DNA from: Diphasiastrum complanatum
Taxonomy: Eukaryota; Streptophyta; Lycopodiopsida; Lycopodiales; Lycopodiaceae
Assembly (NCBI GenBank): GCA_029204225.1
Contig: CM055106.1
Span: forward strand, 41,244,368-41,308,367
DNA: 64,000 bases
Direction: 5' to 3'
Shown here: piece after piece, positions 47,228-58,116 of the stretch
Numbering within the stretch: the first letter of the stretch is position 1
Layout: each line of letters opens with the position of its first letter
Notes under the pieces: model-generated
Database searches by the model: none
Seen by the model: only the letters and a program-made list of their open reading frames with translations
Told to the model about the DNA's origin: nothing
Position numbers and translations under genes: made by a program

Positions 47228-48909
47228 GTGCATGCTTGCCTGATTTTTCTTCACACTCCAGCACAAGACTTCTCTTCAGGTCCTAAACGAGCTGCTGAGC
47301 AACCCATCAAGCCAGAGGGAAGCAACAAAAGTGTTAATTTGGACATTTTCTTTGAAAGAAGTGACCCAAGTGACATTTTTTTTCAATCAATCAGGTATAT
47401 CAGATTTCGTCGAGCTGTTTGTAGCCATAACAGACTCTGATCTTTCATTCTATCACCTCTACGAATTTTGAACCTACTCAGATTTTCTGAAAACAGCCTA
47501 ATATATTGTCAAAATCCCTTGTTTTCCAACCAAATATTGGTTTAAGAAATCGTCGGCTTCACTACGGCTAGATCTATAAAAGATCAGTCCTCCAGCAGCT
47601 CCGCGAATTCTATCTCAAAGATTTTACCTGTTTTTTGTTAGAAAAATATTTTTTCACTACTCACCTTACCTGTCATGTAGAGCAGCAAGTTCGACGGCAA
47701 GATACAGAGGTTCAACGGTCAGAAGCAGAATCAAGCTGACAAGGAGTTCATCCGAAGGATGGATGTCAGATTTGATCCATCTAAATCACGAGTTTCTTCA
47801 ACAAACAGTGGCAAGGTGGAAGTTTTGGTTATATCATCATGCATGTCACCAAACTCAATGGAGGACCACAATAGCCTCCCAATCTATTTTGTGGAAGATC
47901 CTAAGGGAAATCTATTACCAGTATATGTCTATCAACTTAGAGGCGATGGTGTATTGCACTCGGTAAGATGCTATGGATGCGGAAGAAAACATCATCGAGC
48001 CGAATGTCCACATCGAGGGGCTCCATCAACATTCAAACCTTGTTGTGCACAATGTAGAGTCAATCATCCATGTCAAGATTGCCCGATGAAAAATTCACAA
48101 TTAGCTAGGAGGCATTTGGATTATGTAAACCGACATGCACCTGTGTTGATCAACCCACCTATCAATAAATTGCGCCATAAAAAAAAATCCTAGTGCCACC
48201 GGGTTATGAAACTAGTGAGGAAGAAGACATTCTAACAAAAGTCTCAAGGTTTGTAGACACACCCACGAGCAAACTGACAGCAACATCACAGAAGCAAGAG
48301 CTGGTAGAATCCATCAAGCCAGTGATAGTTGAGGAAGTCAAGAAATTGGCAATCGAGGAATTTCCGGCAGGTTCTATCAGGACTCTTGGCACACTCAATG
48401 CCCAGATTTATCAGTGACAAAGGGAACCAGTGTCAAAAGAGCAAATTGAAGGTCGTTCAGCACGAGATCCAAGGGAAAGTGCAGTCACGCGGGAAGTACA
48501 ATGACCAGGAAAAGACTAAAGTTGATGATTGCTCTTCAACGAGCAAGATTCAACCATTCTCAAAAGGCCAAATCCAAGGAATTCAAGCCCAAAAAGGCCA
48601 ATTGTATAGCAAGAACCAGCACCTTCAACAACAACACCTTGTCCTGAGTTTGTGAGATTGACTGCTGAGGAAAGTCTTCAGGTTATGGCATACCACGAAT
48701 ACCTGGACAGACAAGAGAGTCAAGCAAGCACGTCATATCCACATTATGATTTGGGGGAGTCTATGACATTGGGACCAGTTGCACCAATCTATGAGGAACC
48801 ATATCAACAAGCTTTGTCTTGGGATACTCTGATGGAATGCCTCGACTACCCAATTGTCAATGAACAAGGTTATCCGGAATGGCCACCAGACCCTTATGGG
48901 TATTATTAA
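47228..48909 (+). pseudogene. Gag-like protein of a non-autonomous LTR element (no pol)
   Basis: After the primer site, frames 47228-47440, 47759-48193, 48193-48417 and 48652-48909 together read like one nucleocapsid-type protein. The clearest part (47940-48110) has two Cys/His clusters, CYGCGRKHHRAEC and CAQCRVNHPCQDC, in zinc-knuckle spacing, followed by a basic linker. The next pieces are acidic (YETSEEEDILTKVSRF) and then Pro/Tyr-rich (EWPPDPYGYY) at the C-terminus. Protease, reverse transcriptase and integrase are absent before the next LTR-like block, so this resembles a TR-GAG (terminal-repeat with gag) element. Stops at 48191 and 48415 and frame changes suggest decay, although the last frame is intact. 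Confidence 0.5.
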
Positions 48910-49270
48910 AAATCTGGCAAGTCCAGGTTCTTGTTGATCAACAACCAATAAAGCCTCAAGCTTTACGTTTGGGAATTATATCCACGCTTTTCCTGAAGCA
49001 TCAATGTCCTAGCAATAAACGAACAGACAACAGCGCTCCTCCATGACAAATGTAGACAATAGCGCCGAGGGGCTGGCACTACTTTGGGCTGAAGACCCTG
49101 TTGTGGGTATTTCCTGCACACAAATAAATAGGTGGGTCCCACCACTTAAAATATCGTTGGCCAAGCCTTACCTAGTGGGCCCCGCCACAATACATTGTAT
49201 AGCTAGAATAATAGCATCCTGCGTGTGTAAGCCCAACCCAATGAGCACGCAAAATGGCTAGGTAGAACTT
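48910..49270. other. Non-coding tail of the gag-only element
   Basis: Sequence between the last gag-like stop and the next LTR-like block. CCGAGGGGCTGG at 49063 is the only purine/G-rich candidate tract. No gene was recognised. Confidence 0.3.
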
Positions 49271-49645
49271 GAATAAAAGACTTGGGGCCTAAATAGAATA
49301 AAATCATAGAAAATTCCAAAGTCAAGTTACATGGTTCTAAGTTGAGGGAATCTCACATGAATCATGTGAGTTTGGTCCTCTTCTTATTGAACCATTAGAT
49401 TGCAATCATTTTAGTTTGAATGGCAAAGCCAATTAGAAAGGGCCAATGAGAGCCAAGATGGCCTCCTCTCTCAACTATATAAGGAGGCCATTTTCCATTG
49501 TAAAGCATTATCTCTATTCTTAATAAAGCTCTAACTCTTTCTATTTCTATCTCCATCTCTAGCTATGTATCTCTCTCTCTTTCTTGGTTGGGACCGAATA
49601 GCTTTGGGTAGGTGCTCGAGCCCCCAAAGCCTTTCTCAACTTAGT

Positions 49646-49718
<73 letters not shown>

Positions 49719-49850
49719 TGCTATGCAGGTTGAGGCGGGGTGATGCTCCCAGTGTTCGGACCCTATGCTATAAAGAGACGACACAAAAGCTACAATTGGA
49801 AATCAATTCTTTGATACCGAAACAAATTGATTCGAACTGATTGATATCGC
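49270..49850 (+). repeat. LTR-like block with TATA box and CT microsatellite
   Basis: CTATATAAGGAGGCC at about 49476 is a strong TATA element inside an interrupted inverted repeat (GGCCTCCTCT...AAGGAGGCC). A transcribed-leader-like stretch with AATAAAG, GGTGCTCGAGCCCCCAAAG and the microsatellite follow. It may be the 3' LTR of the gag-only element, or the 5' LTR of another; the match to the block at 46.6-47.1 kb is only partial. A degenerate GGTATCAAG at 49855 may be a relic primer site. Confidence 0.45.
49648..49716. repeat. (CT)n microsatellite, about 34 units
   Basis: An uninterrupted CT run of about 68 bases. It explains a spurious Ser-Leu open frame (49565-49840). Confidence 0.95.
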
Positions 49851-51530
49851 GAAAGGTATCAAGTATAAGAGCTTGCACTTTGATATAGTATTAGGAAACT
49901 TCTTTGAAGTTATCCTATATTTTCCTATCCACAAGTACACAAGTTAAGTTCATGTATTGGTTTTTTGAAATTAATACTCTTAGAATCCTAGAATTTTTGA
50001 AACATAGCCTCGTAAATCCTACAATAATTAAAAAAATTGTCTAAAAAATCCAATAAAACCAAAATGTGTAAGGTACAAAAATGTGAAAATTTTTAGCTTG
50101 TCATCTCATTTTCTACACTGATTCATAGTTGTCCTCCACACAAAAATAAGACATACAAACCTTGGCATTCAACTTACAACTTAAACTAGCATAATTAATT
50201 CAACTACAAATGTTACTATAACCATGGCCAACAGAATTTTGATGCAAAAGAAAAAGTTAAACAATGCCTTGAAAGGCTCATAGTGAGGTATATCAAAAGA
50301 ATACTGCTCATTACCATAAAATTCACTACCGATAACAACATCAAATTGCACGGTAGCAAGTACATCAAAGGTCTCCAACAAAGACATCCAAACTTTAATT
50401 GTCCAAACTTTACTGGTTGGCACTTGGGATTATTCTGAGCAGCTACGTATTCGTGGGGTGAACCAATGTGCGGTCGTCAATTATTTTTCAAAATTTTGAC
50501 TTTAAGAAAGCTATTATATTGACTTGTAAAAATCTTTCAAAAATTTCGAATAGCTTTGTTGGTTTTAGTTGTTGCTATAGTTGGTGATTCATTTGTTGTA
50601 CCTAAAAAACCTTCAAACTCAAAAGCAATCTCACTTATTAAAATGGTCAAATGTTTTAAATCTATAGTAATTGTGAACAAAAGGTAAATAGAAGCTCTTT
50701 GAATTCCAGAGTCCACATTTAAGGACTTGGACCCTCATGTGAGTTGATGCGGTTGCAGCCTTTTGCAACAGGTAATTACATGCTGTAATGAAAAATCAGC
50801 AATAGTCTGCTAAGGTTTCTATTCGTGAAAGTTAGATGACTGCTAATATTCTCATGGGAGCTTTCTATGAGGTCGTGTTAGATGAATGCTGATAATGTTA
50901 TCGGAACTTTCTATGAAATTTTCTAGAACTCTGTGCAATCACACCCATGACCTACTGTATTTTTTTTTTGTTGCAAAATTGCAAGTTGGATTGTGACTCA
51001 TTTTTTTTAGTTAGTAAAATGACATTGTAGATATCTTAGAAAGAAGAATCAATCCTTATATTGTTTTAGGCACATCTTATAAATCGAATGGCTACTGTAT
51101 GGCCAATTATTATTCAGGTCCATCGGAACAAATGTCCAAGTCCAGAAGCCATCTTCTAGCACATGAATATTTTTATATATGTAAAGGTTATTGACTATTA
51201 ATGATAAGCGATGCCAGCGTTGATGATTGGTGCTCTGAAATTCTTCAATTGTAGGAATTTTTTGTGTATAATTTTATTTCATTAGGTTCAATAACATGTT
51301 ACTAGCCCTTCTAGGATCAACAAGCTTCCTCAAGGAATTGGTTTATCTCTTTCATAAAGCAGACCAATATTCTGCTCAACCAATAATTAGGACAATAATT
51401 GCAATTCTCATCAACGTTCTTGAACATGCAGGTTAACAAGAGGATTACAAACAAAACACTAATCCTCATATACATTTACTGGAATCATGCTCTTAGTTCT
51501 TAACAGTCCACACAAGCTGGATAAATTGAT
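49850..51530. other. No recognisable gene
   Basis: AT-rich sequence, short frames only. 50780-50940 contains two similar phrases (GAAAGTTAGATGACTGCTAATATTCTCATGG and GTTAGATGAATGCTGATAATGTTATCGG, compared in part), suggesting an old local duplication. Confidence 0.35.
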
Positions 51531-51536
51531 TTACTT

Positions 51537-51956
51537 CTATCTACCTACAAAACTATGAACATGATTCAGAACATTATGGGTTATGCATGTATCCAAATTA
51601 TTAACCAAACAGAATACAACCATGAAACAAGCAACTGGATCCATTCTAACAGGTCCTTCTACTTCACTTGAAAGCTTCATCAAGAAATCTAGAAATACTA
51701 ATGAATTCATAATAATTCTTGGCACCTTTAATGAAATGATACCCATAGAAGAGGTGGTGTAGGTGAAACAGGTTCGGCTGACACTTGTGGGGTGGCCTAG
51801 ATGTCGTCTAGCTCTTTGAGGGTCGCGGCCGTTCGTTGTCCTAGTTGTTGTGGAGGAGATATCCACATTGGTGGTGGTTCTTCTAGCTTCCAGGGCCACA
51901 CATAATTTCTCAACAACCTTTTCTACCCACTTGTAGTTCTGAGTGGGATCATCCAT
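51537..51956 (-). other. Minus-strand frame resembling a gag N-terminus
   Basis: ATG at 51956 lies in a good context (CACCATGGATGATCC) and opens MDDPTQNYKWVEKVVEKLCV. The helical opening followed by a Ser/Thr/Arg-rich stretch looks like the start of a retroelement gag, but the later half has no motif. No partner domains were found downstream on the minus strand. Confidence 0.2.
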
Positions 51957-52477
51957 GGTGAGGGTTAAGGAAAATACAGAATCTTGGCTACTATGGAACT
52001 ACGTCATGATTTATTGAGGCTCTTGAAACACAATTATTTTAATTAATTCTAGCCTAATAATCATCCATCCATAATGTGTCTACTCAAATCGTACATGAAT
52101 CAACAGTCTAAATTGGCATTTCTTTTAAAATATTTGCTTTTCGTCTTTGTTTTGAATAATTTTGTGATCTTAGGAATTTTGCCTCATGGACTTAATCTTA
52201 AAACTACGTATAGAATCTTAAAATGATTTTCTATTTCTTTTAAGATTTACATGACACACATTATGTATGATGATGGGTGTTTGTCATTCCATGGTAAGAA
52301 TATAATGACTCGTCCTCTCATCTCGCCACTATTGCAACGAGACGAGAGATCCCATAGTTTTATGGGAAACACAACCATGCTATGTGTTTTTTTGCTAAAA
52401 CTATCATTTCCTTGCATGAGTGCAACTACGCTGTGCTCGCAAAACAAAGTCCCGGTGCCAACTAAAATCTGGTCACT

Positions 52478-52690
52478 GGACCCGCGGGACCACGTAGCTA
52501 GGGACCCGCGAAAAAAGTGGTCCTAGGATCACGAGCCTGGGGCCTACCAAAAATCGGGCTTCGGGAACCCGCAACTAGGGGCTCGCCAGAAATTTGGGCA
52601 CGGGACCCACGGGGCCACGCAGCTCAGGATGCGCGAGAAAGTCCTGCTTGTAGAAAAGTGGTCTTGGGACCTACGGGACCCGCAACCCGA
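52478..52690. repeat. GC-rich degenerate repeat, about 125-bp period
   Basis: GGACCCGCGGGACCACGTAG at 52478 recurs as GGACCCACGGGGCCACGCAG at 52603, each followed by AGCT..GG..GCGCGA/CCGCGA and AAAGT. Further shorter GGGACCYRCGGGACCC phrases lie at 52670. The periodicity and base composition differ sharply from the flanks. Confidence 0.6.
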
Positions 52691-53385
52691 GAAAATTGTT
52701 GCTTCAACCTGCTTGAGCTCGGGAAATTTCCCCCCACATGTCAATAGCTTACTGGCATGGGGCCAAAGATGTCCTCGTGCCAATAAGCGGATATCGAGGG
52801 TGAGGCCCACTCCATCCTGCAGGCACTACCCACCTTTGGCCCCATCACAATCACTGCCACACGTTTTATTTATCTTTATTATAAATTAAAAAAACTAATT
52901 TTCTATTGCCAAAAATCTGCCTATGTGAGAAAAAATGACACTTCCATTTTTGTCCCATAAAAACTGGATAGTTTATGAATCTTTCTTCGTATGTACTAAA
53001 AGCAAGCTTATACCCTTATATGCATGTGTCTGTGCGTGTGCTTGTGCTTTTGGAGGCCACACAAAATCGTGGTGGCACTTGGGCGTCAAGCATGCTCGAA
53101 AAAAAACTGTGAAAATTTCACACAAAAAATTACAAATTTCTTGTGAACATTTGATGCTCATTCTCGTGCCCGATGCCGCGATGCTAGCAGCGTGTTGCGG
53201 CCAAACTAGTAGGCAGCGCCTATATGGGACATTGGTGGGTGAGGCCAGGCCTTGCACCTTTGTCCTAAATGAGGAATTTAGGGTTTTGCCTTTTTGGGAA
53301 TCTAGGGTTTTGGGATAAACATCAGCCCTAGCTCCTCACCAAGATCCAAATATTTTGTGCTGTCACTGCTGCTTCTTCTTCTGCT

Positions 53386-53520
53386 GGGCAGTCGTGTTGA
53401 TCTCCCTGCGGTTTTGGTTCTGATTTGCGCTTGCGCTTGCACTTCTTCTTCTGGGCAGTCGTGTTGATCTCTCTCGGGTTTGGTTTTTGATGTGCGTTTG
53501 CGCTTTTGGCTGAGTGGGTT
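53386..53520. repeat. 67-bp imperfect tandem duplication
   Basis: GGGCAGTCGTGTTGATCTC begins at 53386 and again at 53453. Both copies continue through a CGGTTTGG/GGGTTTGG-like and TGATTTGCG/TGATGTGCG segment and a TTGCGCTT repeat. Confidence 0.7.
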
Positions 53521-54359
53521 CCTTGCCTCTTGCTCTTTGATTTGCATTTTTGAGGTATTTCTTCTGCTCTTTGGCTTTGTATTTCTTTTGTGTAAGTGCC
53601 TTGTTCTTATTCTCTTTAAGTTCCTTCTGCTGGTTGGAGTGGGCTCTTTTCTTTTCTGGATTCATTGCTAGTAGACTAGGAGTGGTCTCTTTTCTCTGCT
53701 GAGGGTTACTCACAACAGAACAAGCGACACCTTAGATCTAACAGGCAAACTGCAATCACAATCAGAAACGATCAAGCAATTCACATTGAGTGCAATCACA
53801 AAACGCTGACAGTAAGATGGCTTGTAAATTAATATGAGACATCGGTGCCCATGCTGTTGGTGCTACCATAGCATCGAGCACCATATTCATTAGCCATTTA
53901 ACCCAAGATAGACAATCAGGAATCTAAGTTAAATCTTTCTGTTGAAGCATGGACATGTCTGATTGTTGAGATATGTAACCACCATTTTGTCATGGGAACG
54001 TGACCACTAGCTTTTAGGTTCTTGGCATGTACGATGAAATCAGCTTATATGTACCAGTGTTCTGATTAATGAAGTGTGCTTTTTGGTTGTCAACATTCCT
54101 GTGAGATTGATCATTAGCGTGCTTTTGATTGCGAAATGTTTTTTCCTTGAAGCGTGATTTGCTTTTTCTATCAATAACTTATCAACGGTTATGGGCCCAC
54201 GCATGTAAAGGGTCACGCTAAGGATGCTTATCCTTTTTTTTTCTTAACTTTCTTTCTCACACGATCCATCTCGCGTGTGTTGGATTCACCTATCATTGTG
54301 GAATCAATAAATAGGGCAGGAACAAATCAAGAGGACATGGTGTCAGATGGGTCGGCATA

Positions 54360-54700
54360 GTCCAAAATGATAGATGGACTGGAGGGGGGCAACTATGCCT
54401 TGTGGAACCGGAAGAGGAAAATTTTATTTAAGGAGAAGGTGGTGTGGGTTGTAGTAGCAGGAACTGAAACCATCGAACTTGATCATGAGGGTCAAGCAAG
54501 GAACGCCACAAATGCATCTTTGTGGGATACCTAGCAGGGAAAAAGGCCACAAGCTGTATAATCCTAGCACCAAAAGCATCATCATGGCAAGAGATGTGAT
54601 ATTAGATGAAGGCTCTACGATTGCTTTAAGTGATCCCATAGACAAATTGTTGGAGAATGTGCGAATGCCAACCAGTGATGATATTAGGTAGAAATGAGGA
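54360..54700 (+). pseudogene. Old copia element: gag start joined to post-integrase segment
   Basis: KMIDGLEGGNYALWNRKRK at 54370-54425 is the conserved copia gag opening (GxNYxxW), followed by KVVWVVVAG. From about 54505 the reading becomes CIFVGY, then, after a one-base shift, REKGHKLYNPSTKSIIMARD and ILDEG. This is the conserved region that follows integrase. Most of gag, protease and integrase are therefore deleted. It is the left part of the element interrupted at 55219 and 56246. Confidence 0.7.
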
Positions 54701-54756
54701 GAAAGAAGGCCAAAAGCAGGAAATGGAATGTTCAAATACTCTAGGGTCAACTAGAC

Positions 54757-55940
54757 ATGGCAGAGCTGGAAAAAAAAAGAATTTTGAAAGAATTGGATGT
54801 TGTGGCCACAAAACGAGACAACTTGTTCCATACGCCAGTGACAGCTTGGTCAGTCTCTCAACAGAAGATAAGCTACATGTTCCACAAAGTTGATAGCTAC
54901 AAATCAACTTTGTCGGGCTTTCCAAGTAGGTTTAATACTTACAAGTTGTTGGCCACGTAGGAGCTTGCTAAAGCGAAGGAAGTAATAAAGAATCATAAAT
55001 ATTAGCTGCAGCCGCGCTTCAAGCAACTCAACTCCAAGTACCTGTCATGCCTACCTTCTCACCACCAAGGTTTGATCAAGATCAAGGGCAGGGGAATGTA
55101 GGTCGAGGATTGATGGATGTTGATCAAGGGCAAGCTGAAGAAGTACATGTAGTTCAATAAGCAACAGAAGCTGGTCCATCTTCGAGAAGAGTATCTGCTA
55201 AAAGGGCTTTCAAGCGACCAAGGTTACAAGCCGATTCGAATTGATTCGAACCGGCTAGCTCGGTTCGAATCGGGAAAAGGTTTGAACATTTTTTTAAATT
55301 GATTCTAAATTTGAACCTCGATTCCAACATGCCGATTCTCTGAAAATCTGAAATCTCCCCCCCTATTATTTCTGCTTTTCTTGTGAGATTTGAAAGAGAT
55401 TAGGGGTTTTTTTAAATCATTTGGTAGGAGCTTAATACAAGGTTCTAGTCTTTTGTTTAACGATTCAAATAAGATAGAGATAACAAAAAAACACTATGAT
55501 ACATTCTTGATTAGATCCAAGGCTGCCAGAAACCACGAGGGCCAAAAATGCAGCAGAACCGGTTTGAACCGGTACCTAAAGATTCGGTGGTTCGAACCGC
55601 GGTTCGATGCAACCTTGCAAGCGACCGGCCACCGTCGAGGAGGAAATTCAAGAATTCATTTCACAACATCGGTATGAATCCTCTCGAGGTGGTTGGGCTC
55701 TAAAATTTAGAACTTCAGAAGTTAAGCCAGGCAAAGAGCTTGACAAGTTACTAGCACTTGGTGAATAGCCCAAGTGGAGGAGAATTGTTTTTGAGAAAAC
55801 TCCTGAGGCGATAAGGAGTTATGCGGTGAGCCTTCGACAACTAAGGATGAATGGATACTACGTCCCTATGCCAAGGAGGAGCAAGGGGACAGAGTGTGGA
55901 ATGCCATTGTAGATCACAATCCAGACTCGAAATTGGCCCA
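54757..55940 (+). pseudogene. Unrecognised coding segment within the old copia element
   Basis: Between the post-integrase piece and reverse transcriptase lies sequence with a long, nearly open reading: MAELEKKRILKELDVVATKR, NTYKLLAT, ELAKAKEVIKNHKY, MPTFSPPRFDQDQGQGNVG and RRVSAKRAFKRP. After removal of the MITE at 55219-55617 it continues in frame with ATVEEEIQEF, GGWALKFRTSEVKPGKELD and AVSLRQLRMNGYYVPMPRRS. A few stops (54958, 55003, 55159, 55767) interrupt it. The beginning is helical, the middle Gln/Gly-rich. No family is recognised; it is not a copia domain. It may be captured host sequence or part of another element. Confidence 0.45.
55211..55625. mobile_element. hAT-like MITE with perfect 8-bp target duplication
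   Basis: The 399-bp element (55219-55617) begins CAAGGTTACA and ends TGCAACCTTG, inverted repeats matching at 9 of 10 bases. It is flanked by CAAGCGAC on both sides (55211-55218 and 55618-55625). The 8-bp duplication and CA-starting repeats fit the hAT superfamily. The interior is rich in TTCGAA/CGAACCG palindromes and has no transposase. Removing the element and one duplicate rejoins the surrounding reading frame (AFKRP then ATVEEE). Confidence 0.85.
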
Positions 55941-56169
55941 TTATTCACCAAAATTTCAATTGGTCCATAGTTGTTGATTTCCATAGGGCCATATAGAGCT
56001 ACGCTTAGGAGTACCTAACGTCATCTGATCTTATCGTGAGGCAAGCAACTATGTACGCACAAGATTGGACCTATTTGGCAGGAATACCAACAAGATGGGA
56101 TGTCTGATGATTGCCTACCTCCTTTGGCATTCGATCCAAATAACAATGTAGTGCAAATAGCAATATTTT

Positions 56170-56245
56170 TTTTTCTAAATTCAGGAATACACATTGCAAT
56201 CATGGCCATTTATGTGGATGCCATCACATTGATTAGACATGATAT
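56170..56245 (+). pseudogene. Copia reverse transcriptase, left part (YVDA motif)
   Basis: The frame reads SGIHIAIMAIYVDAITLIRH, the palm-domain catalytic region of copia reverse transcriptase. The usual YVDD is YVDA here, so the second catalytic Asp is lost. It is cut at 56245 by the younger LTR element and continues at 60101. Confidence 0.75.
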
Positions 56246-56725
56246 TGTTGGAATGTAAATGAAATTGCTTACATTACCATAGGTTACTTTGACCCAAAAG
56301 GTCGAGAGTTGTGTAACCATGGTCATTTATTATATTAGGCCTACTAAACTTAGAGTTAGCTAAGTTAGTATGAAATTAACTTGGTAGGGACTCATGGGTC
56401 CACTAGGCCTAATTGCGACATTAAGTACCCCAACTTGACATATTGGAGGTACCTTATTCTTTCTATGTAACTTATAGAAAGTTGGATAGTCAATAGTCAA
56501 GTACTTGGACAACCAATAGTCAAGTAGTTGGAAAGCCAATAGTCAAGTAGTTGGATAGCCAATAGTCATGAAGTTAGATAGTCATCTTGGACTATATATA
56601 TGTGTGCATCCCATTTGTATGACACACTTTTGTTAAGCAATCTACAAGAGGGTCATCTAACCATCTCTCTCTTCTCTTTGAGAATACTTTGTGTTAGTGA
56701 ATAGTCTTGATTCTGGATTCCTACA
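56246..56725 (+). repeat. 5' LTR of the nested element
   Basis: Starts TGTTGGAATG and ends CTACA, 480 bases. It has extra copies of an AGTCAAGTAGTTGGAAAGCC-type unit at 56500-56565 compared with the 3' LTR. A TATATATATG stretch lies near 56595. Confidence 0.9.
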
Positions 56726-56737
56726 TGGTATCAGAGC
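56726..56737 (+). promoter_or_regulatory. Primer-binding site, initiator tRNA-Met
   Basis: TGGTATCAGAGC immediately after the 5' LTR; it marks this as a copia-type element in plus orientation. Confidence 0.9.
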
Positions 56738-57326
56738 CTTTAGGTGATCATATTGCTTGCAGGAGGGCGCCCAATAGGAAGCTATCTTCTTCCCCTTTTG
56801 GTTGCAGAAAATCATCAAGCTGCTGATTTTTGCAGGAGAAGAATCTGTTCATCTTCTTATAGCTTTTTTGCAGGAAATTGCAGGGCACCTTCACCTATTT
56901 GAGAGCTAGCAGTAGGGCGCCCATGCTCAAACCAATTGCATGTGATCTTGACTCAATTACATGCTGAAAATTTCAGATTTACTTCTTAAATGAAGATACA
57001 TGTGTTTTGGACACATTTCTTGCTGAAATTTCCATGTTGGTGAGCTTGGAGTAGGGCGCTACCATCAGCTCTATATGCACATAGTGTGCTCTCTTTCCAG
57101 CCACAAATTTCTGGTTTTGGTTTTGGCTTCATTCGAAGTCTACCTATTTGTGAGCATTCTGTTTTTTTGTGTAGAAATCAGCCATCTATTTCATTACTTG
57201 TTGAGCAAATTGCATGTGGAGTATTGCAATCTATTGTGCTCATAATTTCAGAGGTTGCTGCCCTTTGAGTAGATTTTGTCTTGGAAAGTCTATTTCCTAT
57301 CTACTACAAGCTGATTTTTCTGTTAT

Positions 57327-58116
57327 GGCTAAAGAATCAGGTCTATTGGTTTTTTATTTAATGAAGATAGGCTGGATGGCACAAACTATTCCTTGTGGTG
57401 CTACATGATAAAGAACCTTCTAATTGCTAAAGGTTTGTGGGAAGTAGTTAATGGTGATGAAGAGAGGCCGCCTATTACGCCATCTAGAACAACTACTTCA
57501 TCATCTACGGAGGTGTCTTCCAATGAGCAAAAGAAGTGGGATCGACGTGATGCACAAGCACATTCGGTCATTGCTATCCGTGAAGAGATCAATCCTACCT
57601 CACATTCGATCATGCAAGACTTCCAAGAGTGCTTGGGAAGTACTTGCCAAGATGTTCCAAGTGAAGAATACGGCGAAAGTGCTTTTTCTACGTAATCAAC
57701 TCTTAACATTGAAGATGCAAGAGGGTGATACGCTTTCAAATCACTTAATGAAGATCAAGGATCTTCATGAAGAGCTTCTTAGCATTGACGAAATTGTCGA
57801 GAACTCTCAATTTGTTTCAATTACTCTTAATTCACTTCCTCATTCCTATCTTCCATTTGTGTCTACTTTAAGCATATCTCTTAAGGGACAACAAATCTCC
57901 TTTGAAGAGCTTGTTGGCTTACTTTTCCAAGAAGAGCAAACAAGGATTAATTTTGGTGAACAAGAAGATCAAGCCTTCTTCACCAAAGCCAAAGGCAAGG
58001 GCAAGTGGAAAGGTAAGCCTTCTTCTTCCAAGGATCAAAAATCCAAGGAAGGCCAAGATCAAGGATCCAAAAAGAAGGATAAGTGCCATTATTGTAAAAA
58101 GTTTGGGCACTCTTTG
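57327..58116 (+). pseudogene. Gag of the nested element
   Basis: Starts near MAKESG (57325), with a frame change before RLDGTNYSLWCYMIKNLL, the copia gag opening. A second frame change at about 57580 leads into the UBN2 core: TSKSAWEVLAKMFQ, LKMQEGDTLSNHLMKIKDL and LNSLPHSYLPFVSTL. A Lys/Ser-rich linker (about 57975-58080) precedes the beginning of a zinc knuckle, CHYCKKFGH, which is cut before its last Cys. The frame then enters integrase without interruption. Confidence 0.85.

Larger units (their letters stand above)
51957..54350. other. Non-genic stretch with GC-rich and tandem repeats
   Basis: 52470-52740 is markedly GC-rich compared with its surroundings and internally repetitive. 53360-53520 carries a 67-bp duplicated unit. 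Frames across these repeats are not credible genes. The remainder is AT-rich. Confidence 0.4.

Noticed and set aside
49565-49840. Open frame rich in Ser-Leu repeats
   Set aside because: It is a translation of the CT microsatellite inside an LTR-like block.
52517-52889. Overlapping open frames in the GC-rich block
   Set aside because: Produced by the scarcity of stops in GC-rich repeats; no recognisable protein.
53302-53713. Lys/Glu/Arg/Thr-rich minus-strand frames
   Set aside because: Overlap a 67-bp tandem duplication and low-complexity CTTCTT runs; two frames are open at once and neither has a domain.
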